Assembly: GCA_902795215.1 (NCBI GenBank)
Contig: CADBKG010000020.1
Span: 1-34,946, forward strand
Length of the DNA: 34,946 bases
Source: an uncultured Erysipelotrichaceae bacterium
GTDB taxonomy: Bacteria; Bacillota_I; Bacilli_A; RF39; UBA660
Reading direction: 5' to 3'
Below, in pieces: positions 23,190-32,009 of this stretch (position 1 is its first letter; each line of letters starts with the position of its first letter). The translations under genes were made by a program, and so were the position numbers. A model generated the notes under the pieces. That model was not told the origin of the DNA, made no database searches, and saw only the letters and a list, made by a program, of their open reading frames with translations.

Positions 23190-24458
23190 TTATTTATTTA
23201 CTAATTCAAATAGTTCTTTAGCTTCTAACATACAATCTTCCATAGAACAATATGTCCAACCACCATATCTACCTATAGTATATATTTTTTCTTCTTTTAG
23301 ATTTTCTTTAAGTTTCTTAACTTCTTTTTCGTTTTCAGTATCTATATGTACATATGCTGGATCCATTACTATACTCTCATAATCAACAAGTTCAAAAGAT
23401 GAATCAATAACGCCTATTTTGTTTAGATTTTCTATAGTTAACTTTAATTGATTCTCAATATCATCTACTTGCTGTTCTTTAGAATAACCAATTTCAATAT
23501 ACATACTAAGCTTATCTGTACCAAGAATATTGTCATAAAAACCAATTCTATAAAAATTAATGTTTTTATCTGGAATATATAGCCAATGATGATTATTATA
23601 TTTTGATTTTTTATTAAAGCCTAAGTTAAATACTAAAACTTTATTATATGAAAGGTTATCGCTTAATTTGTTATAACTATCATTGTTAAGTAATTTCAAA
23701 AATTTGTTAAATGGACTGGTATTTATAAAATATTCAAACTCTACTTTCTCTCCATTACTGAGTGTTGCAATATGCTCATCCATATCTACACTCAATATAG
23801 AGGTATTAAGTATTATATTTTCATTATTTATATCTTCTAATAATATATCAATAATTGTTTCTGCACCTTTTTTAGGGTATAAAAATGTGTTGTTATATGA
23901 ATTATTAGTGCTGTTTTTCATATTTTTGATGATTGCATCTTTATCAGCATAAGGAAAGAATCTTCCCATTGCATCTTTATCTAATTTTGTTAAATCGCAA
24001 GCATATAATTTTTCATTATAAGGTTTTAAGAATTTTTCTGTTATAGATTTACCAAATTTTCCATAAAGCATATCCAAAAAATTATCGTAATCTTCTTTTT
24101 CTTTTTTATCAAAAAGATCATATAAGCAATCAATAAATTCTTCTTTTTCTAGCTCATGAATATTCATTTGAAATGGATAATCAATTAATTTATTTTTGTA
24201 ATAAATAAATGTTTTCTTCTCTTGTGTTACAAAATCATCTTTGTCTAAACTGTCTATAAACTTTTTTTTGAATTCTTCTGTTTTAAAATGGAAAAAATGT
24301 CCAGCATAATCCCAAACATAACCATTTCTTCTAGTTGTCCTGCAAAAACCTCCAGGTTTGTTTTCTTTTTCAATTATTAAATAATCTTTTTTTGCATAAC
24401 TAGCAAAAGTTAAACCTGAAATTCCTGCTCCTAATATTAAGTATTTGGTTTTTTTCAT
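23190..24458 (-). CDS. FAD-dependent UDP-galactopyranose-mutase-like protein
   Basis: The 422 aa protein opens with the dinucleotide-binding strand KYLILGAGISGLTFA (5-19), then the FAD-linked GGFCRTTRRNGYVWDYAGHF (~37-56). It ends with YTIGRYGGWTYCSMEDCML, a second flavin-contact motif of amine-oxidase/UGM-like proteins. DYPFQMNI and FLKPYNEKLYACDL match the UGM/protoporphyrinogen-oxidase-like family found in polysaccharide loci. It may isomerise a nucleotide sugar (for example to a furanose form) or act as another sugar oxidoreductase; substrate is not readable. AAGGAGG precedes the ATG. It sits between the epimerase and a glycosyltransferase. Confidence 0.8.
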   Translation of the reverse strand: MKKTKYLILGAGISGLTFASYAKKDYLIIEKENKPGGFCRTTRRNGYVWDYAGHFFHFKTEEFKKKFIDSLDKDDFVTQEKKTFIYYKNKLIDYPFQMNIHELEKEEFIDCLYDLFDKKEKEDYDNFLDMLYGKFGKSITEKFLKPYNEKLYACDLTKLDKDAMGRFFPYADKDAIIKNMKNSTNNSYNNTFLYPKKGAETIIDILLEDINNENIILNTSILSVDMDEHIATLSNGEKVEFEYFINTSPFNKFLKLLNNDSYNKLSDNLSYNKVLVFNLGFNKKSKYNNHHWLYIPDKNINFYRIGFYDNILGTDKLSMYIEIGYSKEQQVDDIENQLKLTIENLNKIGVIDSSFELVDYESIVMDPAYVHIDTENEKEVKKLKENLKEEKIYTIGRYGGWTYCSMEDCMLEAKELFELVNK

Positions 24459-24497
24459 TTATTATTCCTCCTTAATTAACAAGTATATTAGATCAAA

Positions 24498-25616
24498 TTA
24501 TTGAACATCTATGTAATATTTTTCAATTATGGCATCTACTATTCTTTCACTTGCATAGCCATCACCATAAGGATTAGATGCCTTGCTCATTTTTTCATAT
24601 GTTTTTTCATCTGTTAATAATTTCATTGTTTCTTTATAAATTATTTCTTCATCCGTACCTACAAGTTTTAATGTTCCTGCATCGATTCCTTCAGGTCTTT
24701 CAGTAGTGTCTCTTAAAACTAACACTGGTTTACCTAAGCTTGGTGCTTCCTCTTGAATTCCTCCGCTGTCAGTTAATATTATAAACGATTTGTTTTGAAA
24801 GTTATGGAAATCAAACACTTCAAGCGGTTCAATTAATCTTATTTTATCATTTTTACCAAAAACCTCTTTTGCAACTTCTCTCACTTTAGGATTTAAATGA
24901 ATTGGATAAACTACTTTAATATCATCGTTTTCATCAACAACTCTTTTAATTGCTTTAAAGATTCTTCGCATTGGATCCCCAAGATTTTCTCTTCTATGCG
25001 CAGTTAAAAGTATCATTCTATCTTTTCCAACCCAGTCAAGGACTTCATTTTTATAATTTCTTTCAACTGTAGTTTTCATTGCATCTATAGCAGTATTGCC
25101 TGTTACATATATTTTGCTTTCATCTATGTTTTGTTTAAGAAGATTTTCTTTACTTAAATTGGTTGGTGCAAAATACATATCTGTCATGCAATCAACCATT
25201 TGTCTATTCATCTCTTCTGGATATGGTGAATATTTATCATAAGTTCTAAGTCCTGCTTCCACATGACCAATATCTACTTGATTATAAAATGCTGCAAGTC
25301 CACCTGCAAAGGTTGTTGTTGTATCACCATGAACAAGAACTATATCTGGTTTTTCTTTTTTTATTATTTTTTCAAGCCCTAATAACGCTCTTGAGGTTAT
25401 ATCAGATAGAGTTTGTCCTTGCTTCATAATATTTAAATCATAATCTGGTTTTATTTTAAATGTTTCTAGTACTTGATCGAGCATTTCTCTATGTTGGGCA
25501 GTTACACAAACAATAGACTTAATTTCTTTTCTTTTTTCAAGCTCATTAACAACCGGTGCCATCTTAATTGCTTCTGGTCTAGTTCCAAAAATTGTCATTA
25601 CTTTAATTTTTTCCAT
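24498..25616 (-). CDS. wecB: UDP-N-acetylglucosamine 2-epimerase (non-hydrolysing)
   Basis: The 372 aa cytosolic enzyme interconverts UDP-GlcNAc and UDP-ManNAc, supplying ManNAc-type precursors for surface glycans. Motifs: MTIFGTRPEAIKMAPV at the start, VCVTAQHREMLDQ, VLVHGDTTTTFAGGLA near 90, GHVEAGLRTYD, LLTAHRRENLGDP near 205-217 and ILTDSGGIQEEAPSLGKP near 275. All typical catalytic residues are visible. The ATG at 25614-25616 is chosen because AGGGTG lies 8 bases upstream; the start 10 codons earlier would overlap the upstream gene. wecB/mnaA naming is by family. Confidence 0.95.
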   Translation of the reverse strand: MEKIKVMTIFGTRPEAIKMAPVVNELEKRKEIKSIVCVTAQHREMLDQVLETFKIKPDYDLNIMKQGQTLSDITSRALLGLEKIIKKEKPDIVLVHGDTTTTFAGGLAAFYNQVDIGHVEAGLRTYDKYSPYPEEMNRQMVDCMTDMYFAPTNLSKENLLKQNIDESKIYVTGNTAIDAMKTTVERNYKNEVLDWVGKDRMILLTAHRRENLGDPMRRIFKAIKRVVDENDDIKVVYPIHLNPKVREVAKEVFGKNDKIRLIEPLEVFDFHNFQNKSFIILTDSGGIQEEAPSLGKPVLVLRDTTERPEGIDAGTLKLVGTDEEIIYKETMKLLTDEKTYEKMSKASNPYGDGYASERIVDAIIEKYYIDVQ

Positions 25617-25626
25617 AGTTTTCACC

Positions 25627-26910
25627 CTATTTTGTGTCTTTAACAAACTCTTCTACAAATTTATCATAACTTTTTGCAACATTTATAGCATTATACTTAT
25701 CAATATTTTTGTTTACATCTTCTCTTGATATTTTATTTTCTATAATTTGCTTTAATCTCATGTATATTTCATCTTCACTAAATGATACTAAAACTTGGTT
25801 GTTTTCCCTCATAATATCTGCAGTAGGACCTGAATCCATGGAAATTGATATAATATTTGAACCAGAGCCCATATAGTCTGCTAGTTTTGCAGGGAAATAA
25901 ATGTTTGTTTTTAAAGTATTACCAAAATTTGTGTCTACATTTAAAAGCCAATCACTATTTTTCATGATTTCTAAACTTTCAAAATAATCAACTGATTTTT
26001 TAAAATGGATTACATCTAAAAGAAAGTTATTAATGATATATAACTTGTCACTATCATCCATATCACCATAAAAATCAAAAGCAATTTTGTTTGGTAAATC
26101 CGGATCGTTTTCTAGCAGTCTTTTAATAGCCTTAAGTAGTTGTTTAGGGGTTCTTGCTCTATCCAAATGTCCTAAAAATGACACATGTATTTTTCCATCA
26201 GTATTTTTTAGCTTCTTGTTTGGATAAAAATCTTTATCAAAACTATGTGGCAATATAATAACTTTTTCTTCAAAACCTTTATTACTTAATAACATATGTT
26301 CTAATTCATATGGATTGTTAAGTATAATTCTATCTGCGTTTTCTAATGTATTGCTTTCAATTATTTTATATCTAGGTTCAGTATCATATTTTTTCAAATA
26401 ATGATTCATTCTGTAATTCCAAATCATATTCTTTATGATTCTTTTTGGAGATAATAAAGTCTTAAATCCTATAATTCCAATTTCAAAGCCACTTGCTGCA
26501 TATGGAGATGACTCTCTATAAAACTTTGTAAATGGGCTATTATATATAGGATCCCCAAAGGAAGCAATCCATTTTACTTTTGGGAATAGTCTTTTGATTT
26601 CAAGAGCCATTTCATGAGATTCAGGAGCCATTGCTCTAGACATAATATATTCATACTCATCATGATGTTTTTTAAAGTATTCAATACCTTCATTTATCCA
26701 TTCTCTTAATTCTGATGATTTTGAAAAGATGGTATTAATGTTTTTGCTAACTAATCTTTCTTCTTTATTGCCATATGTCCAAGATAAATTGTCTTTTTGA
26801 GTAAAAACATCATATTTATATTTTGAATTTTTTAAAAGTTTAAACGTTACTAATCCTTCTGAAGAATTAACTGGAGGAAAATACCAGCTTATTACAAATG
26901 CTTTTTTCAT
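25627..26910 (-). CDS. GT-B fold glycosyltransferase
   Basis: The 427 aa protein has the two-lobe GT-B pattern: N-terminal AFVISWYFPPVNSSEGLV, middle ADRIILNNPYELEHML, VIILPHSFDKDFYP, then the second lobe HVSFLGHLDRARTPKQLLKA, FDFYGDMDDSDKL and FPAKLADYMGSGSNIISIS near the donor site. It resembles GT4-like capsule or O-antigen enzymes, though the usual E-x7-E is not clear. It lies 1 base downstream of a GT2 gene and 10 bases upstream of the epimerase, all in one operon. Linkage cannot be inferred. Confidence 0.82.
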   Translation of the reverse strand: MKKAFVISWYFPPVNSSEGLVTFKLLKNSKYKYDVFTQKDNLSWTYGNKEERLVSKNINTIFSKSSELREWINEGIEYFKKHHDEYEYIMSRAMAPESHEMALEIKRLFPKVKWIASFGDPIYNSPFTKFYRESSPYAASGFEIGIIGFKTLLSPKRIIKNMIWNYRMNHYLKKYDTEPRYKIIESNTLENADRIILNNPYELEHMLLSNKGFEEKVIILPHSFDKDFYPNKKLKNTDGKIHVSFLGHLDRARTPKQLLKAIKRLLENDPDLPNKIAFDFYGDMDDSDKLYIINNFLLDVIHFKKSVDYFESLEIMKNSDWLLNVDTNFGNTLKTNIYFPAKLADYMGSGSNIISISMDSGPTADIMRENNQVLVSFSEDEIYMRLKQIIENKISREDVNKNIDKYNAINVAKSYDKFVEEFVKDTK

Positions 26911-26911
26911 A

Positions 26912-27973
26912 TTAATTGCTCTCCTTTATTTGTTTGTTGTTTTCTCTGTTTTTGCTTCTCATTTGTAAAAAATCTGCTAGTCTGCTAAACCAGAATTTTT
27001 TGCTTTGAGCAAAAACAAAATTAGTATTACGATTCCATTTAACACTTCTACTATAATTATTAGTTTCTTCGTATAAATCAGGTGCTTTTTCTTTTAAATA
27101 TTTATCTAACTCTCTTATTTCATTTAAACATTTTTTATCAGGTAATTTTATCTTTGTAAATATTGTGTATTCAGTATTAAGCATTAGTGCTATTATGTAT
27201 TTTGCATATTCTTTTTTGTTTTTGCTTAAATCCTCAGTTGTATAAAATTCTATTAATCTTTTTAATACCTTTTCGTGATGTTTTCTATTTCTTACTAATG
27301 CTTCTGGATTAACACTTTGATCCGGACGACCTATAAAATATCTATATACGTTATAATTTAAATAAATAAAATTGTTTAAATATTTTAATGGAAATAACAA
27401 ATATTCCATATCTACATAGAAGCAATGTTCATCAAGCTCTAGCTTAGCCTCTTTTAATATTTCTGTTTTTATGTTCATTGATGCCATACAAAAATAATCT
27501 GGTTTTAATAATTCTAAATCCAAATCTTCAAATTTATAGACTTTATTATATTCTAGATTTTTATAGTTCAATAAAATAATAGAATTATTAAAAACTTGCT
27601 CTTGTTGATAGTCAGTAATAACTAAATCTAAATCTATTTTTTTTAAATCTTTAACCAATTTAGAAAAGTCATCTACATTTACCCAATCATCAGAGTCAAT
27701 TACTCTGAAATACTTTCCAGTGGCAGCTTTTAATCCAACATTAATAGTTGAACCATGTCCACCATTTTCTTTATCTATCACTTTAACAGTCTTAGGGTAT
27801 TTTTTTTCATATTTTTTAGCAATTTCCAAAGAATTATCCTTACTGCCATCATTGACAATAATAATTTCTAAATCCTTTAAAATCGAATCATCAAAAACCA
27901 AGCTTTCTATACATCTATCTAAATATTTTTCTACGTTATAGGTTGGTACTACAATAGTTAATGTTTTTTTCAT
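26912..27973 (-). CDS. Family 2 glycosyltransferase
   Basis: The 353 aa GT-A enzyme has TIVVPTYNVEKYLDRCI at 6-22, IIIVNDGSKDNSLEIA near 38, DKENGGHGSTINVGLKAATG near 68 and the DXD site VIDSDDW near 93. No C-terminal membrane helix, so it is cytosolic or peripheral. The ribosome site is weak (GTGAG). It is the first gene of the operon running to 22232, behind the promoter at 28003-28031. Confidence 0.88.
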   Translation of the reverse strand: MKKTLTIVVPTYNVEKYLDRCIESLVFDDSILKDLEIIIVNDGSKDNSLEIAKKYEKKYPKTVKVIDKENGGHGSTINVGLKAATGKYFRVIDSDDWVNVDDFSKLVKDLKKIDLDLVITDYQQEQVFNNSIILLNYKNLEYNKVYKFEDLDLELLKPDYFCMASMNIKTEILKEAKLELDEHCFYVDMEYLLFPLKYLNNFIYLNYNVYRYFIGRPDQSVNPEALVRNRKHHEKVLKRLIEFYTTEDLSKNKKEYAKYIIALMLNTEYTIFTKIKLPDKKCLNEIRELDKYLKEKAPDLYEETNNYSRSVKWNRNTNFVFAQSKKFWFSRLADFLQMRSKNRENNKQIKESN

Positions 27974-28002
27974 ATTTTTCTCACTTTCTTTTATCTATAT
28001 TA

Positions 28003-28031
28003 ATTTTATCATATATAAAAAATCAAATCAA
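28003..28031 (-). promoter_or_regulatory. Promoter of the epimerase/UGM-like glycan operon
   Basis: Minus-strand TTGATT (28026-28031), 17-base spacer and TAAAAT (28003-28008) with extended TGA, directly after the ABC terminator. Confidence 0.65.
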
Positions 28032-28033
28032 AC

Positions 28034-28054
28034 AAAAAGGGCTATATTTAGCCC
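28034..28054 (-). terminator. Terminator of the ABC exporter genes
   Basis: Minus-strand GGGCTA and TAGCCC pair over 6 bp around AATA, followed by TTTTTG. The stem contains the ATPase stop. Confidence 0.8.
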
Positions 28055-28797
28055 ATTTGAGATTTATAATAATGATCACATACTTCGTTTGTATCACCTA
28101 TTTCTTGGACAACACCATGCTCAAGCCATACAACTTTATTACATAGGTCTCTTATAGATTGAAGGTTATGTGATACATATAATACTGTAGTTCCACCTTT
28201 AATCATTTCCATCATTTTATTCTTGCTTTTTTCCTGAAATTTAATATCACCAACTGAAAGAATTTCATCAACAATTAGTATTTCTGGATCTACTATAGTT
28301 GCAATAGAAAATGCTAGTTTAGCAGTCATACCTGAAGAGAAGTTTTTAACAGGGACATCTAAGAATTCTCTTAATTCTGAAAATTCAACAATATCTTCAA
28401 ACTTTTCATCAAGCAATTCTTTTGAATAACCTAGAACTGCACCATTAAGATATATATTTTCTCTAGCAGTAAGTTCCATATCAAAACCCGCGCCAAGTTC
28501 AATCATTGGTGATATTTGCCCATTGACTTGAACACTGCCTTCAGTTGGTTTCATAACACCACTTACTACCTTTAATAGTGTTGATTTACCAGCTCCATTT
28601 GAACCAATAAGCCCAACAACTTCACCTTTATCAACATGAAAATTAACATCTTTTAATGCCCAAAAGAAATTATCTTCTTTTTTCTTTTTGTTTTTTCTAT
28701 GTTTACCACTTAATATGTTTATAAATGTTTGTTTAAAAGAGTTGTCTCTTTCAACACCTAAATTATATTTCATACCTATATTATTTAACGTTATCAT
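28048..28797 (-). CDS. Polysaccharide/teichoic acid ABC exporter ATPase (TagH/Wzt-like)
   Basis: The 249 aa ATPase has Walker A GSNGAGKST (~83-91), the signature FSSGMTAKLAF (~156), Walker B EILIVDEIL and a H-switch in YVSHNLQS. IELGAGFDMELTARENIYLNG is typical of TagH/Wzt/RfbB exporters rather than importers. It ends at the ATPase core, so it lacks the C-terminal sugar-recognition extension of some Wzt proteins and the SH3-like tail of TagH. It pairs with the permease 11 bases upstream to flip a finished, lipid-linked glycan across the membrane. Confidence 0.92.
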   Translation of the reverse strand: MITLNNIGMKYNLGVERDNSFKQTFINILSGKHRKNKKKKEDNFFWALKDVNFHVDKGEVVGLIGSNGAGKSTLLKVVSGVMKPTEGSVQVNGQISPMIELGAGFDMELTARENIYLNGAVLGYSKELLDEKFEDIVEFSELREFLDVPVKNFSSGMTAKLAFSIATIVDPEILIVDEILSVGDIKFQEKSKNKMMEMIKGGTTVLYVSHNLQSIRDLCNKVVWLEHGVVQEIGDTNEVCDHYYKSQMG

Positions 28798-28808
28798 CTG
28801 ACACTCTC

Positions 28809-29624
28809 CTAAATATAATAAATAAATTTATCTTGATTTTTCTTAAATACAATAGCACCAACAAGAAGCATACCTACTGCCCATAATCCCATTGTTAAAA
28901 GAAGTGTTCCGCTAGGCGCATGACCATTTACAACTATCACTCTAGCACCTTCTAAGAATTGATATAATGGATTTAGTTTAAAAATCTTTTGTAATGATTC
29001 TGGAATTATTTGTATACTATAGAATACTGGAGTTACATATTGCCATATCATTAGAATTATTCCATATATATAGAACATATCTCTAAGCAACACTGATACC
29101 GCAGAGAGTAAGAAACTTATTCCAACTGTAAATATAAATAAACACAAAAACACATATGGCAATAATAAGAAATATATATTAAAGTGGCATACATATTCCC
29201 CTAAACCAAAATATGATGCAGCGATAAGCCCTATCCAAGGTATAAGAGTTAATAAGAAATTAATACCTACAAATAGACATTTTGATAATGGAAAAATATA
29301 CTTTGGAATATATACTTTATTTAATAATCCAAAATTAACAACTATACTAGTCATACCATTATTGGAAGCTTCACTAAAATAATTAAACATAATAATACCA
29401 GTCATCAAATATACTAAGTAGTTTTGACCTTCTACTTTGAATTTAAACATTTGAGAAAATACAACTGCCATTACTATCATCATAAGTATAGGATATAATA
29501 AACTCCATACTACTCCTAGTACGCTTCTTTTATATTTCACTTTAAAATCTCTAGAAATAAGCTCATTCATTAAGAATCTATATTTCTTGAAATTCCAAAC
29601 AATATTTCTCATCATTTTTATCAT
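28809..29624 (-). CDS. Polysaccharide/teichoic acid ABC exporter permease (TagG/Wzm-like)
   Basis: The 271 aa membrane protein of the ABC-2 family has about six helices. The N-terminal amphipathic region ISRDFKVKYKRSVLGVVWSLLYP is the hallmark of Wzm/TagG/RfbA permeases. NPLYQFLEGARVIVVNG near 225 is the conserved late motif. It acts with the ATPase immediately downstream. GAGGG lies upstream of the ATG, and the promoter at 29647-29675 is embedded in the preceding terminator. Confidence 0.92.
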   Translation of the reverse strand: MIKMMRNIVWNFKKYRFLMNELISRDFKVKYKRSVLGVVWSLLYPILMMIVMAVVFSQMFKFKVEGQNYLVYLMTGIIMFNYFSEASNNGMTSIVVNFGLLNKVYIPKYIFPLSKCLFVGINFLLTLIPWIGLIAASYFGLGEYVCHFNIYFLLLPYVFLCLFIFTVGISFLLSAVSVLLRDMFYIYGIILMIWQYVTPVFYSIQIIPESLQKIFKLNPLYQFLEGARVIVVNGHAPSGTLLLTMGLWAVGMLLVGAIVFKKNQDKFIYYI

Positions 29625-29646
29625 ATTTCTTCCCTCATTCTTATCA

Positions 29647-29675
29647 ATTATAACAAAAAGCTATTTTGATTTCAA
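29647..29675 (-). promoter_or_regulatory. Promoter of the ABC exporter, overlapping a terminator
   Basis: Minus-strand TTGAAA (29670-29675), 17-base spacer and perfect TATAAT (29647-29652) with TGT as extended -10. The -35 lies inside the hairpin ending the upstream glycosyltransferase operon. Confidence 0.7.
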
Positions 29676-29681
29676 TATAGC
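29655..29681 (-). terminator. Terminator of the four-glycosyltransferase operon
   Basis: Minus-strand GCTAT-A-TTGA and TCAA-A-ATAGC form a stem with one mismatch, followed by TTTTTG. It includes the TAG stop of the last gene. Confidence 0.65.
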
Positions 29682-30614
29682 ATAAATATTACAGTATAAC
29701 TTTGTTAATACATAACTTTTTTCTATAATTCTTTTAACAAAAGGTCTTTTATTAAAGTATTTGTTATGTTTATAATCCTCTACATTATATCTCATATAAT
29801 TAAAAGCTTGTTTTATAAACTTGCTTCTTATTTGTTTATCTTTTTGATATCTTTGTTGTACTGTATAATTAGTTAAAGTTCCAACAATTAATGTCTCTAA
29901 AGCTTCTTTATATACTTTAGTATTTAAGTCCTTTCTTGCAATATCTAACACTTTAAATATATCGAATACTTTTTCATCATAAGTTTTAGTTTGACTATCA
30001 TTGTCTACATAAAAGTAATTTAAACATTCATCAAATTTTCCAATACTTTCAGAACTTTTTAATAGCTTAATAACAAAATTAACATCTTCATATTTTATAA
30101 CTTCTGCGAATCTGTTCTCTGCTTTTTTGAATAAGCTCTTCTTATATATCTTGTTACATGGCCCCAAATTTACAATATTAATCAGTTCAGGATTTTTCCT
30201 TAAAGTTGTAGTTTCAAAAGTATCAAGATGTACTTCTTCTATTTTTCTATTTTTATAAAAATTATAATAGTCACATACAAGCATATCTAATTTTTCTTCT
30301 TTAGCTTTTTTATACATTTTTTCAACAAAAGATTCATCTAAATAATCATCACTATCCACAAAAGTTAAATACTCTCCTGTAGCGTTTTCTATACCAAAAT
30401 TTCTAGAAGCACCAATACCGTGGTTTTCTCTTTTAAAATACTTAATTCTATTATCGGTATAAGATGACATTAGTTTTTCAGTATCATCAGTTGAACCGTC
30501 ATCAACTATTATTAATTCCCAGTTTCTATCTGTTTGATACAAAATACTTTCAACAGCTTTTTTAAGAGTAGTCTTCCTATTATATGTTGGTATTATAACG
30601 CTAATTTTTGCCAT
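29661..30614 (-). CDS. Family 2 glycosyltransferase
   Basis: The 317 aa GT-A enzyme has ISVIIPTYNRKTTLKKAV at 4-21, IIVDDGSTDDTEKL near 35, RENHGIGASRNFGIENATG near 62 and FVDSDDYLDE near 85. C-terminal residues are basic and helical. AAGGAG precedes the ATG, which lies 14 bases inside the end of the upstream gene. It is the last of four glycosyltransferases in one operon. Donor and acceptor are unknown. Confidence 0.9.
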   Translation of the reverse strand: MAKISVIIPTYNRKTTLKKAVESILYQTDRNWELIIVDDGSTDDTEKLMSSYTDNRIKYFKRENHGIGASRNFGIENATGEYLTFVDSDDYLDESFVEKMYKKAKEEKLDMLVCDYYNFYKNRKIEEVHLDTFETTTLRKNPELINIVNLGPCNKIYKKSLFKKAENRFAEVIKYEDVNFVIKLLKSSESIGKFDECLNYFYVDNDSQTKTYDEKVFDIFKVLDIARKDLNTKVYKEALETLIVGTLTNYTVQQRYQKDKQIRSKFIKQAFNYMRYNVEDYKHNKYFNKRPFVKRIIEKSYVLTKLYCNIYAILKSK

Positions 30615-31995
30615 TTTTTCTCCTTTTAAATATCTTTTTTAAATCATTTTTTATTATCCATTTAGAATTCACATTCGAAATAATATAGTTGACTTTATCA
30701 TCAATAGTTTCGCATGTAAACTGTCTTAATTCTCTAATTTCATTCTTTAAATTGATTATTTCCTGTTTATTCTTTGTAACATCGCCATGTAATAGAATTT
30801 TGTTTTTAATAAACATATTTCTCGTATCATACTTGATAAAATTATAGACTATATCTGCAACGATTTCTGATATATGAAACTGATTTTTTTTGTTAACTTT
30901 TTTAATCTTATTAAAAAGTTCTTCAGCTTTAGATTGGTTATTTATAAAACTAGCATTTTTAATCTCTTTAATATATTGTTCAGTAATTATTCTAACATCG
31001 AATTCTTCTTTAATTTGATCTCTAATATAATAATCTAATTTATTAGAAGACATATTATTTATTTGTTTATTTAAATCATTTATGGAAATATCATCAAAAT
31101 ATTCTGGTACAAAATTAAGTTTTTTTGCTCTTTCATATATTTTTTTATCTATCAAACCAACAACTCTATCATACCCAATAAATAATACTGGATATCCCAT
31201 TGCAAGTCCTTCAATAGCAACTCTTCCTAAACCAATCACACCGTTGTATTTATCTAGTGTAACTTCGTTTATATTATCTACATATCCTTTAAAACTTACA
31301 TTAAGTTTTTTCCTTTTTGCCATATTTTCTAGTTTTTTCTTTTCAGTACCTTCTCCATATACATCGATACTTTCAATATTTAGTTTTGGTAACATTTCAA
31401 ACAATTTTTTTATTGCTCCATATTTGTCTATATCAAGTCTAGAAACTAATGCCCATTTCTTATTATCTAATACTTTAGTTTGCTTATATGCATCCAGATC
31501 AATTGGATTAGGTAGTAGTAAAAAATTATTATTCCCTTGTTGTCTACTCATTTCACATAGTTTTTCTGAAACACCAATATTTAAAGAAACACCTTTTTCA
31601 AAAATATATTCAAGTAATATCTCATCAAATAAATTTGGTGTGAATGTTAAAGAACCATATCCATGACAGGTATATACTAGTTTTGTACCTGTTAATTGAG
31701 TGGCAAAGAATGCTTGATACACCGAATAAAATGGATGTACTTGTACTACATCTATTTTTTCTGCTTCTATTATTTTAACAAGTCTATCTACATCAGAGCA
31801 AAAATCAGCAATAGTAACATCATAGTTAAAATGAAAATCACTATATATTTTTGCATCATTTAAATAGCTAGTCTTTTCATATTTTCCAAAAGCATATACT
31901 AGCTTATTATGTTTTTTAAGCTCATTATGAAGTGTATTAATGTTAGTCTCAAGCCCACCCCTAGAAAAATTTTCTGAAACAACAAGTATATTCAT
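30601..31995 (-). CDS. GT-B (family 4-like) glycosyltransferase with C-terminal extension
   Basis: The 464 aa protein has ILVVSENFSRGGLETNINTL at the N-terminus (the GG-E-x-N loop), VVQVHPFYSVYQAFFA, LLPNPIDLDAY at the domain hinge, SRLDIDKYGAIKKL, and LGRVAIEGLAMGYPVL (acidic E-x7 type donor site) near 254. The last ~120 residues go beyond the catalytic fold and contain a coiled-coil-like stretch (NKQEIINLKNEIRELRQF), possibly for partner or membrane contact. The ribosome site is weak (AAGTGAT), 14 bases after the upstream stop. It is followed by a GT2 with overlap. Confidence 0.85.
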   Translation of the reverse strand: MNILVVSENFSRGGLETNINTLHNELKKHNKLVYAFGKYEKTSYLNDAKIYSDFHFNYDVTIADFCSDVDRLVKIIEAEKIDVVQVHPFYSVYQAFFATQLTGTKLVYTCHGYGSLTFTPNLFDEILLEYIFEKGVSLNIGVSEKLCEMSRQQGNNNFLLLPNPIDLDAYKQTKVLDNKKWALVSRLDIDKYGAIKKLFEMLPKLNIESIDVYGEGTEKKKLENMAKRKKLNVSFKGYVDNINEVTLDKYNGVIGLGRVAIEGLAMGYPVLFIGYDRVVGLIDKKIYERAKKLNFVPEYFDDISINDLNKQINNMSSNKLDYYIRDQIKEEFDVRIITEQYIKEIKNASFINNQSKAEELFNKIKKVNKKNQFHISEIVADIVYNFIKYDTRNMFIKNKILLHGDVTKNKQEIINLKNEIRELRQFTCETIDDKVNYIISNVNSKWIIKNDLKKIFKRRKNGKN

Positions 31996-32009
31996 ATTAT
32001 CACTTAATC

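Noticed and set aside
31082-31666. 194-codon plus-strand open frame within the GT-B gene
   Set aside because: Antisense shadow of a recognised glycosyltransferase; composition rich in Ser, Pro and Phe with no domain.
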